From the NCBI GenBank assembly GCA_031547305.1, contig JAVBSC010000081.1, positions 1 to 46,856 on the forward strand: 46,856 bases of DNA, given 5' to 3'. The position numbers were made by a program, and so were the translations under genes. The DNA comes from JAVBSC01 sp031547305 (GTDB taxonomy: Bacteria; Desulfobacterota; Desulfovibrionia; Desulfovibrionales; Desulfovibrionaceae). Below the pieces are notes generated by a model. That model ran no database searches and was not told where the DNA came from. It saw nothing but the letters and a program-made list of their open reading frames with translations. How positions within the stretch are numbered: position 1 is the first letter of the stretch; every line of letters begins with the position of its first letter. Positions 24,339 to 32,414 of the stretch are shown in pieces.

Positions 24339-24353
24339 TGAAAATGATTGTCA
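24339..24353 (-). promoter_or_regulatory. Fur-box candidate in front of the feo operon
   Basis: TGAAAAT-G-ATTGTCA matches the 7-1-7 Fur consensus (TGATAAT-N-ATTATCA) at 12 of 14 positions and lies 57 bases before the first feo start codon. This predicts iron-dependent repression of the four feo genes. Confidence 0.65.
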
Positions 24354-24630
24354 AGTTCTATTTATGATTGATTAGAAAAATGTCAAAAAACTTAGGCGGC
24401 GCCCTGCAAAATTATCATGCGCCCTGTACTCTTGAGTCTGACCTGAATTGATGCGTGCAATTTCAATCCGCCCAATGCAGCGTTTTGCCGAACATTTTAA
24501 TTTTAAATAAAAAATCAGCGTGATTATCATTTAGTGCGAAAATGGCTCCACCTATCAATTTCTTAAAGCTATATATTGATTTCTTAATAATCAATAACAG
24601 GCTGAGCGAATATATTCATTCAGAATAATA

Positions 24631-24645
24631 TAAAAATAATTCTCA
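24631..24645. promoter_or_regulatory. Possible second Fur box
   Basis: TAAAAAT-A-ATTCTCA fits the 7-1-7 Fur consensus at 11 of 14 positions. A further partial match (TGATTATCATT, 24521-24531) lies between it and the first box. All are in AT-rich DNA, so chance matches are possible. Confidence 0.35.
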
Positions 24646-24690
24646 TTACCGTCAAACCACCTCGCCGATGAAAACGGCTTTACCCGCCGG

Positions 24691-24706
24691 TGTGTGAAAA
24701 CACACA
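24691..24706. promoter_or_regulatory. Perfect palindrome, possible regulator operator
   Basis: TGTGTG-AAAA-CACACA, a 6-4-6 perfect inverted repeat, 284 bases upstream of the por operon. The geometry (16 bp, TGTG outer half-sites) resembles operators of the Crp/Fnr family, and a member of that family is encoded at 29.1 kb, but I saw no second copy in the cluster. Confidence 0.35.
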
Positions 24707-24989
24707 GATTTTCGTAGCCAATGCGAATTATTCTTCAGAAACTGGGAGTCATCCTAAGCGGGCGTCTGTTAATGCCGCTATTTTTCCGGCGATCTCCCAC
24801 CACAACATCCTTGCGGTTATCGCGGCGGCCAGAAAGTCCGTCGTGTTGACAACATATATCGGTTTAATCGCGCGCCGGTTTTCCTTCTGTCCGTTTTTTT
24901 CCGGCGGGAATCTGCCGGCGCATAATCCAGCCGCACCAACCGTATACGGCAGATTGTTGCAATTATACGAACCATAAGGAGGTATTGCT

Positions 24990-25523
24990 GTGAAAGAACT
25001 TCGCCTGCATGGCCGCGGAGGCCAGGGGGTGGTCACAAGTGCCGAGATTATCGTGCACGCCGCCGTGGAAAAAGGATTTATTGCAAGCTGTTTTCCTTTC
25101 TTCGGCTTCGAAAAGAAAGGCGGCCCGGTGGAAGCCTACGTCCGGGTGAGCGAAGAAAAAATCCGCCAGAAAAGTTCCGTCTACCACCCTGACTTCGTAG
25201 TCGTCATCGACCCCACCCTGCTGCCCAGCATAGACGTTTTCGCCGGACTCAAGCCCGAAGGCACCATTCTGTTCAACTGTGAATCCCCGCCCGACATCAA
25301 GGTGCCTGAGAACATCCGGCATTTCGCCTGGCTCGACGCCAACCGCATAGCCCTGGACATGTTCGGCCGCCTTCTGCCCAACACCGTGATGCTCGGCGCC
25401 TTCGCCAAGTTTTCCGGCTGGGTGGACGTGGAAGCGGTGGCCAGGCTGGCCGTGGAGCACTGGGGTGAAAAAAACGCCGAGGCCGTCCACCGTGGCGCTG
25501 AAGCCGTTCAACAAGTCAGATAA
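24990..25523 (+). CDS. 2-oxoacid:ferredoxin oxidoreductase, gamma subunit
   Basis: Small subunit (177 residues) of the four-subunit PorGDAB/VorABCD class. The family signature LRLHGRGGQGVVTSAEII is at residues 4-21, followed by FPFFGFEKKGGPVEAYVRVSEE and a Rossmann-like second half (VVVIDPTLLPSIDVFAGL, LPNTVMLGAFAKFSG). Start GTG, with AAGGAGG eight bases upstream. It opens the operon gamma-delta-alpha-beta. Desulfovibrio usually has a single-chain pyruvate enzyme, so this split form may be for another oxoacid. Gene names porC/porG are in use; substrate uncertain. Confidence 0.92.
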   Translation: MKELRLHGRGGQGVVTSAEIIVHAAVEKGFIASCFPFFGFEKKGGPVEAYVRVSEEKIRQKSSVYHPDFVVVIDPTLLPSIDVFAGLKPEGTILFNCESPPDIKVPENIRHFAWLDANRIALDMFGRLLPNTVMLGAFAKFSGWVDVEAVARLAVEHWGEKNAEAVHRGAEAVQQVR

Positions 25524-25539
25524 TGAGAAGGAAAATAAC

Positions 25540-25821
25540 ATGAAACCCGAAGATTTCGGGGTATCCACCCCATACATCTGCGCCATGGGCGACGGGCTCG
25601 CAGCCAGCCCCACCGGAGAATGGAAAACCTGGCCTCCCGTCGTTGACCAGGAAAAGTGCGTCCGTTGCGGCACTTGCGTCCTCAGTTGCCCGGTGCAGTG
25701 CGTCACTGAAAAAAACGGAAAAATGTTCATCGTCGTCGATTACTGCAAGGGTTGCGGCGTCTGTATAGAAGAATGCCCCAAGGACGCCATCCGGTTCGAC
25801 AAAGGAGGCCAAAATGGGTAA
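25540..25821 (+). CDS. 2-oxoacid:ferredoxin oxidoreductase, delta (ferredoxin) subunit
   Basis: A 93-residue polyferredoxin subunit with two [4Fe-4S] motifs: CVRCGTCVLSCP (Cys40, 43, 46, 50) and CKGCGVCIEECP (Cys69, 72, 75, 79). The N-terminal ~35 residues (WKTWPPVVDQEKC) are like PorD. The start is the ATG at 25540 after GAGAAGGA; upstream ATGs would overlap the gamma gene. It overlaps the alpha gene by 8 bases. Confidence 0.93.
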   Translation: MKPEDFGVSTPYICAMGDGLAASPTGEWKTWPPVVDQEKCVRCGTCVLSCPVQCVTEKNGKMFIVVDYCKGCGVCIEECPKDAIRFDKGGQNG

Positions 25822-26992
25822 GCGCGTAATCCTTGACGGCAATCAGGCCGCGGCGCAAGGGGCCATACTGGCCCGTCCGGACATAGTCGCCGTATACCCC
25901 ATCACCCCGCAGACTCCCCTGGCCCAGTTTTTCGCCCAAGCCGTGGCCGACGGCGCGATCGGCGCCGCCCCCATCGAGCCGGAATCAGAGCACTCGGTCA
26001 TGAGCATACTTACCGGGGCTTCCACGGCCGGGGCGCGCACCTTTTCCGCCACCTCATCGCAGGGGCTCTTCAACATGTACGAGCCCTTCACCCGCGCCTC
26101 CACCCTGCGCCTGCCCATAGTAATCGACATCGTCAACCGCGACGTCTGCTCGCCGCAGAACATCTGGGGCGGCCAGCAGGACTCCATGATCACCCGCGAC
26201 GCGGGATGGATGCAGATCTACTGCGAAGACAACCAGGAAATCCTGGACGCCACGGTCATGGCCTTCAAGATAGCCGAGCACCCGGACGTGCTCCTGCCCA
26301 TCAACGTCTGCTTTGACGGCTTCTACCTTTCGCACCTGACCGACGTTCTTGAACTGCCGGAACAGGAAAAGGTCGATTCCTTCCTGCCCCAGTACAAGCC
26401 CACGCACACCTACCTGGACCCGGACCGCCCCATGGCTGTTGACCCGCTCACCCCGTGGCCTCTGTTCCAGTATTACCGCGAGCTGCACATGAGCGCCATG
26501 GACAGCGCCCGCCGGGTAATCAAGGAAACCTGCGACGAGTGGGCGAAGCTCTTCGGCCGCGACTACGGCGGGCTGGTGGACACCTACAGGCTTGACGATG
26601 CCGACTACGTGCTCTGCACCTCCGGGGCTATGACCGGCGCCGCGCGCGTGGCTGTGGACGACGCCAGGGCCAGGGGAATCAAGGCGGGCATCCTGAAAAT
26701 GCGCGCCATGCGCCCCTTCCCCTATGACGAGGTCCGCAAGCACCTGCGCGGCAGAAAAGCCTACGGCGCGTGCGACCGCAACGTGAACTACGGCTGGCAC
26801 ATGGGGTCCTTCGCCCTGGAAATCAACGCCGCCATGAAAGGCGAAACGCCCATTCCCTCCATAGCTTTCGTGGGCGGTCTGGGGGGGGCAGACCTGCCGC
26901 CCTTCCTGTTCGATCAGGCCATTGAGGCCATCGTCGAAACCGGCAAGACCGGCAAGAGCCCGAGCAGAGCCATGTGGCTTATCGTGAAGTAA
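25814..26992 (+). CDS. 2-oxoacid:ferredoxin oxidoreductase, alpha subunit
   Basis: The 392-residue alpha subunit with the pyrimidine-binding and transketolase-C-like domains. Signatures: VAYPITPQTPLAQ-type block (VYPITPQTP at ~26-34), ESEHSVMSILTGASTAGARTF (~57-77), SSQGLFNMYEP, NIWGGQQDSM (~115) and LLPINVCFDGFYLSHL (~157). These are the residues that make the substrate and TPP pocket in PorA. The sequence fits PorA at least as well as VorB, so pyruvate is not excluded. AAAGGAGG lies just before the ATG. Confidence 0.93.
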   Translation: MGKRVILDGNQAAAQGAILARPDIVAVYPITPQTPLAQFFAQAVADGAIGAAPIEPESEHSVMSILTGASTAGARTFSATSSQGLFNMYEPFTRASTLRLPIVIDIVNRDVCSPQNIWGGQQDSMITRDAGWMQIYCEDNQEILDATVMAFKIAEHPDVLLPINVCFDGFYLSHLTDVLELPEQEKVDSFLPQYKPTHTYLDPDRPMAVDPLTPWPLFQYYRELHMSAMDSARRVIKETCDEWAKLFGRDYGGLVDTYRLDDADYVLCTSGAMTGAARVAVDDARARGIKAGILKMRAMRPFPYDEVRKHLRGRKAYGACDRNVNYGWHMGSFALEINAAMKGETPIPSIAFVGGLGGADLPPFLFDQAIEAIVETGKTGKSPSRAMWLIVK

Positions 26993-27005
26993 AGGAGGAG
27001 TTCAG

Positions 27006-27944
27006 ATGAAACTGAAGCCATTTGAAAAGATTCTGGCCGCCGAAGACATGATCTCCCCGGGCGTTACCGCCTGCCAGGGCTGCAACGTTGAACTTACTCT
27101 GCGCATTGTCATGAAGCTGGTGGGCCGCAACTCCATTCTGGCCATCCCGCCCGGCTGCATGGCCGGCACCCGCGTGGTCGGCTGGGAAACCGAAAGCAGT
27201 TGCAAGGTTCCCGTAACCTGCCCCATGCTGCCCAACACCGCCTCCACCCTCAGCGGCATCAAAACCTACTTCGACCATATCGGACGCAGCGACATCAAGG
27301 TGGTGGGCTTCGCGGGCGACGGCGGCACGGTTGACATCGGCATGCAATCCCTTTCCGCCGCGGCCGAGCGCGGCAACAACATCCTGTATATCTGCTACGA
27401 CAACGAAGGCTATATGAATACGGGCTTCCAGCGCAGCGGCTCCACAACCAAGGGCGCACGCACCACCACCACCCCGGTGGGCAGGGTGATCAAGGGCAAA
27501 CGCCAGCACAAGAAGGACATGCCCATGATCATGGCTATGCACGGCATACCATACATGGCCACCTGTTCTCCGGCCTACATGCCGGACCTGATCAGGAAGG
27601 TGGAAAAAGCCATCGCCGTAAAGGACGGCCTGGCCTATCTGCACGTGTTCAATGCCTGCTCCACAGGCTGGGGCTACCCCATGGAAAAAAGTCTGGCCGT
27701 GTGCCGACTCTCCGTGCAGACGCGCTTCTTCCCGCTATACGAGGTGGAGCATGGGAAGTTCCGCCTCACCGTGCCCGTGAGCAAGCCAAAACCGGTCCGG
27801 GAATTCCTCGGCTCCATGAAAAAGTTTGCCCACCTCAGCGAGGAAAGCAAGGAAGAGCTTCAGGAATGGGTGGACTCCAAGTGGACCCGCCTCATGTTGC
27901 TTTGCGACATGTGCGGAGCCCCGGCGGCGCTTGCCGCCGAGTAG
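27006..27944 (+). CDS. 2-oxoacid:ferredoxin oxidoreductase, beta subunit
   Basis: TPP- and [4Fe-4S]-binding subunit, 312 residues. Visible are TACQGCNVEL (Cys23, Cys26) and PPGCMAGT for cluster and substrate loop, the TPP motif GFAGDGGTVDIGMQSL running to CYDNEGYMNTG (~100-140), and a late CDMCGAP (~298-304), which may give another cluster ligand. With the other three subunits it would convert a 2-oxoacid and CoA to acyl-CoA, CO2 and reduced ferredoxin. AAAGGAGGAG precedes the ATG. Confidence 0.93.
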   Translation: MKLKPFEKILAAEDMISPGVTACQGCNVELTLRIVMKLVGRNSILAIPPGCMAGTRVVGWETESSCKVPVTCPMLPNTASTLSGIKTYFDHIGRSDIKVVGFAGDGGTVDIGMQSLSAAAERGNNILYICYDNEGYMNTGFQRSGSTTKGARTTTTPVGRVIKGKRQHKKDMPMIMAMHGIPYMATCSPAYMPDLIRKVEKAIAVKDGLAYLHVFNACSTGWGYPMEKSLAVCRLSVQTRFFPLYEVEHGKFRLTVPVSKPKPVREFLGSMKKFAHLSEESKEELQEWVDSKWTRLMLLCDMCGAPAALAAE

Positions 27945-28074
27945 TTTATAAAACGCGGGGCGGGGAGGCATTACCCTCCTCCCCCGCCTGTATGCGGGGA
28001 AAACCGATATTTTTCCGCATGCCAATACGGACTACGGCAACCAGACCAATAGTCCAATACCGCAGGAGAGAACC

Positions 28075-28992
28075 ATGAAAAAACTTTCCATCATCGGAGG
28101 CGCCGGCGGCCTGGGATCGACCATGGGCTTTTACCTAGGGCTCAAGGGACTGTTCCGGGAAATCACCCTGATTGACGTGAAGGAAAATGTTCTAAAAAGC
28201 CACGTCATGGACATGAGCCAGTGCCTGAGCGAACTGGCCCGCACGGACATAACGGCTGGAACCTGGAAGGATCTGGCCGGTTCCGACATGGTCATCATGG
28301 CCGCAAGCATCCCGGCCCTTAAAGTGGCCTCGCGCAACGAGTTCCTTGAGGCGAACATGCGCATAGTGCGCGCGGCGGCGGAAGAAATCGGCAAATACTG
28401 TTCCGCTGAAACGGTGGTTCTTACGGCCACCGCGCCCATAGACGTATACAACTACATGTTCTGGAAAATCCTGGGCGGCGCCAGAAAACGCTTTGTCGGC
28501 TTCTGCCGCAACGATTCACTCCGCCTGCGCTGGGCCGCCGGCAAGATTCTGGGCATCCCGGAAACCGAAAGAATCGGCGGCTGGGTTGTGGGCGAACACG
28601 GCGAAACCCAAGTGCCGCTCTACGGCACCGTTACGGTGGACGGAAAAGCGGCGGACCTTACGCCGGATCAGACCGCCAGGATGGACAAAGCCATAAAGAC
28701 CTGGTTCTCGCAGTTCCAGGCCCTGGATTCCGGGCGGACCACCAACTGGACTTCCACCACCAGCATCACCAGGGTCGTTGCGGCCATTGCGGCCGAAACC
28801 GGGGAGCCGCAGCCCGGCTCGGCCATTCTAAACGGGGAATACGGCATTTCGGACGTCAGCGTAGGCCTGCCGTTGCGCTTCAGCCTGGCCGGATGGGACT
28901 CCGCGCTGGAGCTTTCCCTGTCCGCCGCCGAGCAGGCCGCGCTGCTGGCCTCGGCCAGGCATATTCGTTCGCTGATTGATCAGTGCCTCTAG
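28075..28992 (+). CDS. LDH/MDH-family 2-hydroxyacid dehydrogenase of unusual specificity
   Basis: NAD-dependent dehydrogenase of the lactate/malate superfamily, 305 residues. The Rossmann start is SIIGGAGGLGSTMGFYLG with the acidic residue LIDVKE for NAD preference. The catalytic core is present: NDSLRLRW (Asp and Arg of the Asp-His pair and substrate-binding Arg), GEHGET (catalytic His) and the loop Arg in VASRNEF. At the loop position that is Arg in malate and Gln in lactate dehydrogenases (IPRKPG-type) this protein has Ala (IPALKVASR), and NPVD is TAPID. So the substrate is probably neither L-lactate nor malate. It follows porB by 130 bases with GGAG before the ATG, and probably feeds the oxoacid to it. 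Confidence 0.85.
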   Translation: MKKLSIIGGAGGLGSTMGFYLGLKGLFREITLIDVKENVLKSHVMDMSQCLSELARTDITAGTWKDLAGSDMVIMAASIPALKVASRNEFLEANMRIVRAAAEEIGKYCSAETVVLTATAPIDVYNYMFWKILGGARKRFVGFCRNDSLRLRWAAGKILGIPETERIGGWVVGEHGETQVPLYGTVTVDGKAADLTPDQTARMDKAIKTWFSQFQALDSGRTTNWTSTTSITRVVAAIAAETGEPQPGSAILNGEYGISDVSVGLPLRFSLAGWDSALELSLSAAEQAALLASARHIRSLIDQCL

Positions 28993-29095
28993 AGCCTGTT
29001 CACACTAAGCCTACTCTGTAAGGCGGACCTTTTTTCCTTCGCGCAAAGGCCCAGCGGACCGCCATGGGGCACTCCGGCGGGCAAGGAGCAGGGAC

Positions 29096-29779
29096 ATGGA
29101 CGAATCGCGATATAAGTCTCCGTGGATAATAGAACCGGATCTATGTGAAAAAGGCGACATCGACGTTTTGCACAAGCACGGAGAAAGGCGCCGCTTCCCC
29201 AGGGGCGCTTATGTTTACCGCCAGGGCGATGCGCGTAGCGAGCATATCTACTTCCTGGTAAGCGGGAGGATCCGCATCGTTTCCGTCAGCCCGCAGGGCG
29301 AGGAACGGGTCCTCTCGCTGCTGGAGCCGGGCGTGTTCTTCGGCGAGGCCGCTTTCTTCGACCAAAGCGGACGCTTCGCTTCGGCGGAAGCCGTGGTTCC
29401 CTCTGAAGTGCTGCGCTTCAACCGGGAAACTGCAATGGTCTTTCTCAAGGATCATCCCGTACATCAGGACAGCCTGCTGCGTTCTATGAGCCAGAAAATC
29501 CGGCTTCTTTCCATTCAGGTGGAAGACCTCACCTTCTGGCCCATCGAAAAACGCCTCTGCAGGCTACTGCTTAAATTTATCAGCGATTTCGGGATCAAAA
29601 GCGGCACAGGGGTCATGCTCTCAATAATCATTACCGACGAACAACTGGGGCAGCTCATCGGGGCGCGGCGCGAAGCCGTGACCAAGGCCCTGAGCAAAAT
29701 GCGCAAGCAGGGCTTGCTCATAAAGGAAAAACGAAGGCTATATTTCCACAGTTTGGACCTGTTTAACAATTTTATCTGA
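29096..29779 (+). CDS. Crp/Fnr-family transcriptional regulator
   Basis: A 227-residue regulator. The cyclic-nucleotide-binding beta-roll covers ~30-120 (GAYVYRQGDARSEHIYFLVSGRIRI, GEERVLSLLEPGVFFGEAAFFD), a dimer helix ~125-150, and a winged HTH C-terminal domain (TDEQLGQLIGARREAVTKALSKMRKQGLL as recognition region). There is no Fnr-type N-terminal Cys cluster, and the cAMP-binding Arg-Ser pair is not clearly present, so the effector may be a small metabolite, haem or a redox signal. It lies between the dehydrogenase and transporter genes, in the same direction, so it is the obvious regulator of this cluster. Confidence 0.9.
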   Translation: MDESRYKSPWIIEPDLCEKGDIDVLHKHGERRRFPRGAYVYRQGDARSEHIYFLVSGRIRIVSVSPQGEERVLSLLEPGVFFGEAAFFDQSGRFASAEAVVPSEVLRFNRETAMVFLKDHPVHQDSLLRSMSQKIRLLSIQVEDLTFWPIEKRLCRLLLKFISDFGIKSGTGVMLSIIITDEQLGQLIGARREAVTKALSKMRKQGLLIKEKRRLYFHSLDLFNNFI

Positions 29780-29832
29780 CAACCAGCTACAGACGGAGCG
29801 CTCCATACAACGCGGGCGCTGCCGCGGCCGGT

Positions 29833-29855
29833 CCGGGCATCGGCGTGATGCCCGG
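29833..29855 (+). other. Hairpin between the regulator and the MFS transporter
   Basis: CCGGGCATC and GATGCCCGG form a perfect 9-bp stem with a 5-base loop. No T-run follows, so it may be a pause site or part of an attenuator that separates the regulator from the transporter gene. AAAAG-TTTAC-CTTTT (29885-29899) further down is a weak inverted repeat. Confidence 0.4.
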
Positions 29856-29916
29856 CACTATGTCCCCGCCTCGTCATACGGGTTAAAAGTTTACCTTTTA
29901 CAGTATGGAGAACGAT

Positions 29917-31230
29917 ATGTCAGAGACCAATCTTCTTGCCGAAAAGGCCATGAGCCGCGCCACAACCCGGCTGCTTCCCTTCTTGATCCTAATGTACGTC
30001 ATGTCTTTTCTGGATCGTTCCAATATCGGCTTTGCCAAAAATTTTCTCGCAACAGACGTGGGTATAACCCCCGAAGCTTTCGCCCTGGGCGCCGGTCTGT
30101 TCTTTTTCGGTTACTCTTTCTTTGAAATCCCCAGCAACATGATCATGCACTACGTGGGCGCAAGGCGCTGGATGGCCCGCATCATGATTACCTGGGGCCT
30201 GTGCGCCGCGGGTTTCGCCTGGGTCTCTTCCGAAACGAGCTTCCTGGTCCTGCGCGTCCTCCTGGGCATAGCTGAAGCGGGCTTCTTCCCCGGCGTGGTC
30301 GTGTTCATGACCTACTGGTTCACCAAAGAAAAAAGAGCCAAAATTAACGGGCTCTTTTACTATTCCACCCCATTGGCCTTCATTATCGGCGGCCCCCTGT
30401 CCGGCGCTCTCATCGAATACACGCACGGCTGGGGCGGCTGGCACGGCTGGCAGTGGATGTTCGCCGTGGAAGGCTTCGGGGCCTCCCTGGTAGGCATAAT
30501 CGCCCTTTTCTACCTGACCGACAACCCGGACAAGGCCGCGTGGATGCCCGACGAGGAAAAAACGGCCCTGGCCGCCGCGCTGGAAGCCGAGCGTGACCAG
30601 CATGGAACAAAAAAACACGGCAACCCACTGATGATACTGCTTTATCCCAAAGTCGTGTTCCTGTGCTGCTGCTACTTTTGCTTCAACTGGGGCTTTTACG
30701 GGGCCAACTTTTACATGCCCACCCAGGTGGCGGCTTTCATGGGCAGCGAAGTAAACTTCCTGGTCGGCATGGTCAGCACCGTTCCCTGGCTGATTTCCTG
30801 CGCTTTTATCTTCTACTTCACCAACCGCTCGCATACCACCGGCAACTGCGCCACTATCGTCAGCCTGTGCATGTTCCTGTCTGGCTGCGGCATCGTGCTA
30901 TCCAGCGTTTCCAACCCTTACCTCGGCATTCTCGGCCTGGGCTTCGGGGTGGGCGGCATCATGGCGGCAATGCCGATATTCTGGACCATACCGGCCCGCT
31001 TCCTCAGCGGCCTTGAACTGGCCCTGGCCGTGGCCATGGTCAACTCCGTCGGCGTGCTCGGCGGCTGGTGCGCCCCCATAGTCCGGCAGTGGTTTACCAG
31101 CCATGTGGCCCCGGAGTGGGGCCTCTATTCTCTGGCCGTCCCTCCCTTTATCGTATCCGGGCTGGTGCTCGTGACCATCAGAATGGGCATAGGCTCGAAC
31201 GTGCTCACCCCCTCCAGGGCCTCCGGCTGA
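29917..31230 (+). CDS. MFS transporter, anion:cation symporter (ACS) type
   Basis: A 437-residue inner-membrane carrier with 12 predicted helices. The ACS subfamily mark is the N-terminal LPFLILMYVMSFLDRSNIGFAK, and helix 2-3 GYSFFEIPSNMIMHYVGARRWMARIMITWG, and VLLGIAEAGFFPGVVVFMTYWF in helix 4. Relatives carry tartrate, glucarate, phthalate or 4-hydroxyphenylacetate with protons, so an organic anion is expected. The ATG at 29917 (GGAGAACGAT before it) is preferred to one 12 bases upstream. Its place suggests uptake of the hydroxy- or oxoacid degraded by the neighbouring enzymes. Confidence 0.9.
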   Translation: MSETNLLAEKAMSRATTRLLPFLILMYVMSFLDRSNIGFAKNFLATDVGITPEAFALGAGLFFFGYSFFEIPSNMIMHYVGARRWMARIMITWGLCAAGFAWVSSETSFLVLRVLLGIAEAGFFPGVVVFMTYWFTKEKRAKINGLFYYSTPLAFIIGGPLSGALIEYTHGWGGWHGWQWMFAVEGFGASLVGIIALFYLTDNPDKAAWMPDEEKTALAAALEAERDQHGTKKHGNPLMILLYPKVVFLCCCYFCFNWGFYGANFYMPTQVAAFMGSEVNFLVGMVSTVPWLISCAFIFYFTNRSHTTGNCATIVSLCMFLSGCGIVLSSVSNPYLGILGLGFGVGGIMAAMPIFWTIPARFLSGLELALAVAMVNSVGVLGGWCAPIVRQWFTSHVAPEWGLYSLAVPPFIVSGLVLVTIRMGIGSNVLTPSRASG

Positions 31231-31242
31231 TAAATCCTTATT

Positions 31243-31273
31243 CCCGCCGGAGCGGGTCTTCCGCCCCGGTGGG
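31243..31273 (+). other. Hairpin just before the kinase gene
   Basis: CCCGCCGGAGCGG and CCGCCCCGGTGGG form a stem with two weak positions and a 4-base loop, ending three bases before the ribosome-binding site of the next gene. It lacks a T-run; it could tune expression within the operon. Confidence 0.4.
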
Positions 31274-31287
31274 TTCAGGAGCAATTA

Positions 31288-32364
31288 ATGAGCCACAAAG
31301 ATTTTATCCTTCTAATTATGAATACCGGCTCGACATCCACCAAGGTGGCGGCCTATCGGAACGAGACACCCCTGTTCGCCGAGACTGTGCGGCATGCGGC
31401 CGACGACCTGCGGGGATTCAAAAACATCTGGGAGCAATACAATCTTCGGCGGCAAAGCGTTCTGGACGCGCTCAAAAGGAACCATCTTTCCCTTGAAAGC
31501 GTGGACGCGGTTGTTTCGCGCGGCGGCACCTTCCACCCCATTCAAAGCGGCGTATTCGTCATCAGCGAAGAAATGCTGGCCGACGCCAAGTCCGGCCGCT
31601 ACGGTTCGCATCCGTGCAGCGTGGGCTGCAAGGTGGCCTTTGACCTTGGCAGTGATAACGGCAAGCCGTCTCTAACCGTCGATCCCCCCTGCATTGACGA
31701 AATGATCCCCCAGGCCCGTTACGCTGGTCTGCCAATATTTCAACGCGTCAGCTCATTCCAAGCCCTTAACCAGAAAGCCGTGGGCAAGGGGCTGGCCCGA
31801 AAACTCGGCCTGCCCTATGGCGAGATGTCGGCCATAGTCGCGCACATGGGCGGCGGCATGTCCATAGCCGCTCATGAAAACGGCAAGGTCATCGACGTGA
31901 ACAACGGCTTGGACGGTGACGGGCCCATGGCCCCGGAGCGCGCCGGAACAGTCCCGGCAGGGCAGTTGATCAGCCTGTGCTTTTCAGGAAAACACGGTGA
32001 GCAGGAAGTGCGCCGCATGATTAACGGACGTGGCGGACTGGTGGCCCACCTTGGCACCACCGACGCCGCGGAGATAGTCCGGCGCATCGAATCGGGCGAC
32101 GCCAAGGCCAAAGAAGTCTTTGACGCCATGATCTACCAGATCGCCAAAAGCATCGGGGGGGCGGCCGTCACGCTCACGGGCAAGGTCCAGGCCATCGCCC
32201 TGACCGGGGGCCTGGCCTATTCAAAATACCTGTATGAGGAGTTGATCCGCTGGGTAGGCTGGCTCGCGCCAGTCCACCTTTTTCCGGGAGAAAACGAAAT
32301 GGAGGCTCTTGCCGCCGGGGCTCTGCGCTATCTGCGCGGCATGGAGAAAGCGCAATCTTACTGA
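31288..32364 (+). CDS. Butyrate kinase family acyl kinase
   Basis: Acetate/butyrate kinase (ASKHA) family member, 358 residues. The N-terminal phosphate-1 loop is IMNTGSTSTKVAAYRN (~9-24), the central block VAHMGGGMSIAAHENGKVIDVNNGLDGDGPMAPERAGTVP (~188-227) is the butyrate kinase signature, and the adenosine motif is ALTGGLAYSK (~307). It makes ATP from an acyl phosphate. It is in line with a phosphate acyltransferase gene 50 bases downstream; order kinase-transferase is the reverse of the ptb-buk operon of clostridia. AGGAG precedes the ATG. The acyl group could be butyryl, isobutyryl, isovaleryl or a substituted acyl. Confidence 0.9.
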   Translation: MSHKDFILLIMNTGSTSTKVAAYRNETPLFAETVRHAADDLRGFKNIWEQYNLRRQSVLDALKRNHLSLESVDAVVSRGGTFHPIQSGVFVISEEMLADAKSGRYGSHPCSVGCKVAFDLGSDNGKPSLTVDPPCIDEMIPQARYAGLPIFQRVSSFQALNQKAVGKGLARKLGLPYGEMSAIVAHMGGGMSIAAHENGKVIDVNNGLDGDGPMAPERAGTVPAGQLISLCFSGKHGEQEVRRMINGRGGLVAHLGTTDAAEIVRRIESGDAKAKEVFDAMIYQIAKSIGGAAVTLTGKVQAIALTGGLAYSKYLYEELIRWVGWLAPVHLFPGENEMEALAAGALRYLRGMEKAQSY

Positions 32365-32414
32365 CAGCAAAGGTTTTCTTGCTGCGGAAAAAACAAATAC
32401 TTACGAGGTGAACC

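Larger units (their letters stand above)
24354..24989. other. Long divergent control region between feo and the por operon
   Basis: About 640 bases, AT-rich in the left two thirds. It contains the weaker Fur-box candidates and a perfect inverted repeat TGTGTG-AAAA-CACACA at 24691-24706. An open frame of 95 codons on the plus strand (24690-24977) has no ribosome-binding site and no recognisable protein character, so I do not call it a gene. Confidence 0.5.

Noticed and set aside
24690..24977. A 95-codon frame in the long gap before the por operon
   Set aside because: No ribosome-binding site, mixed composition, and it runs over the palindrome and the promoter region of por.
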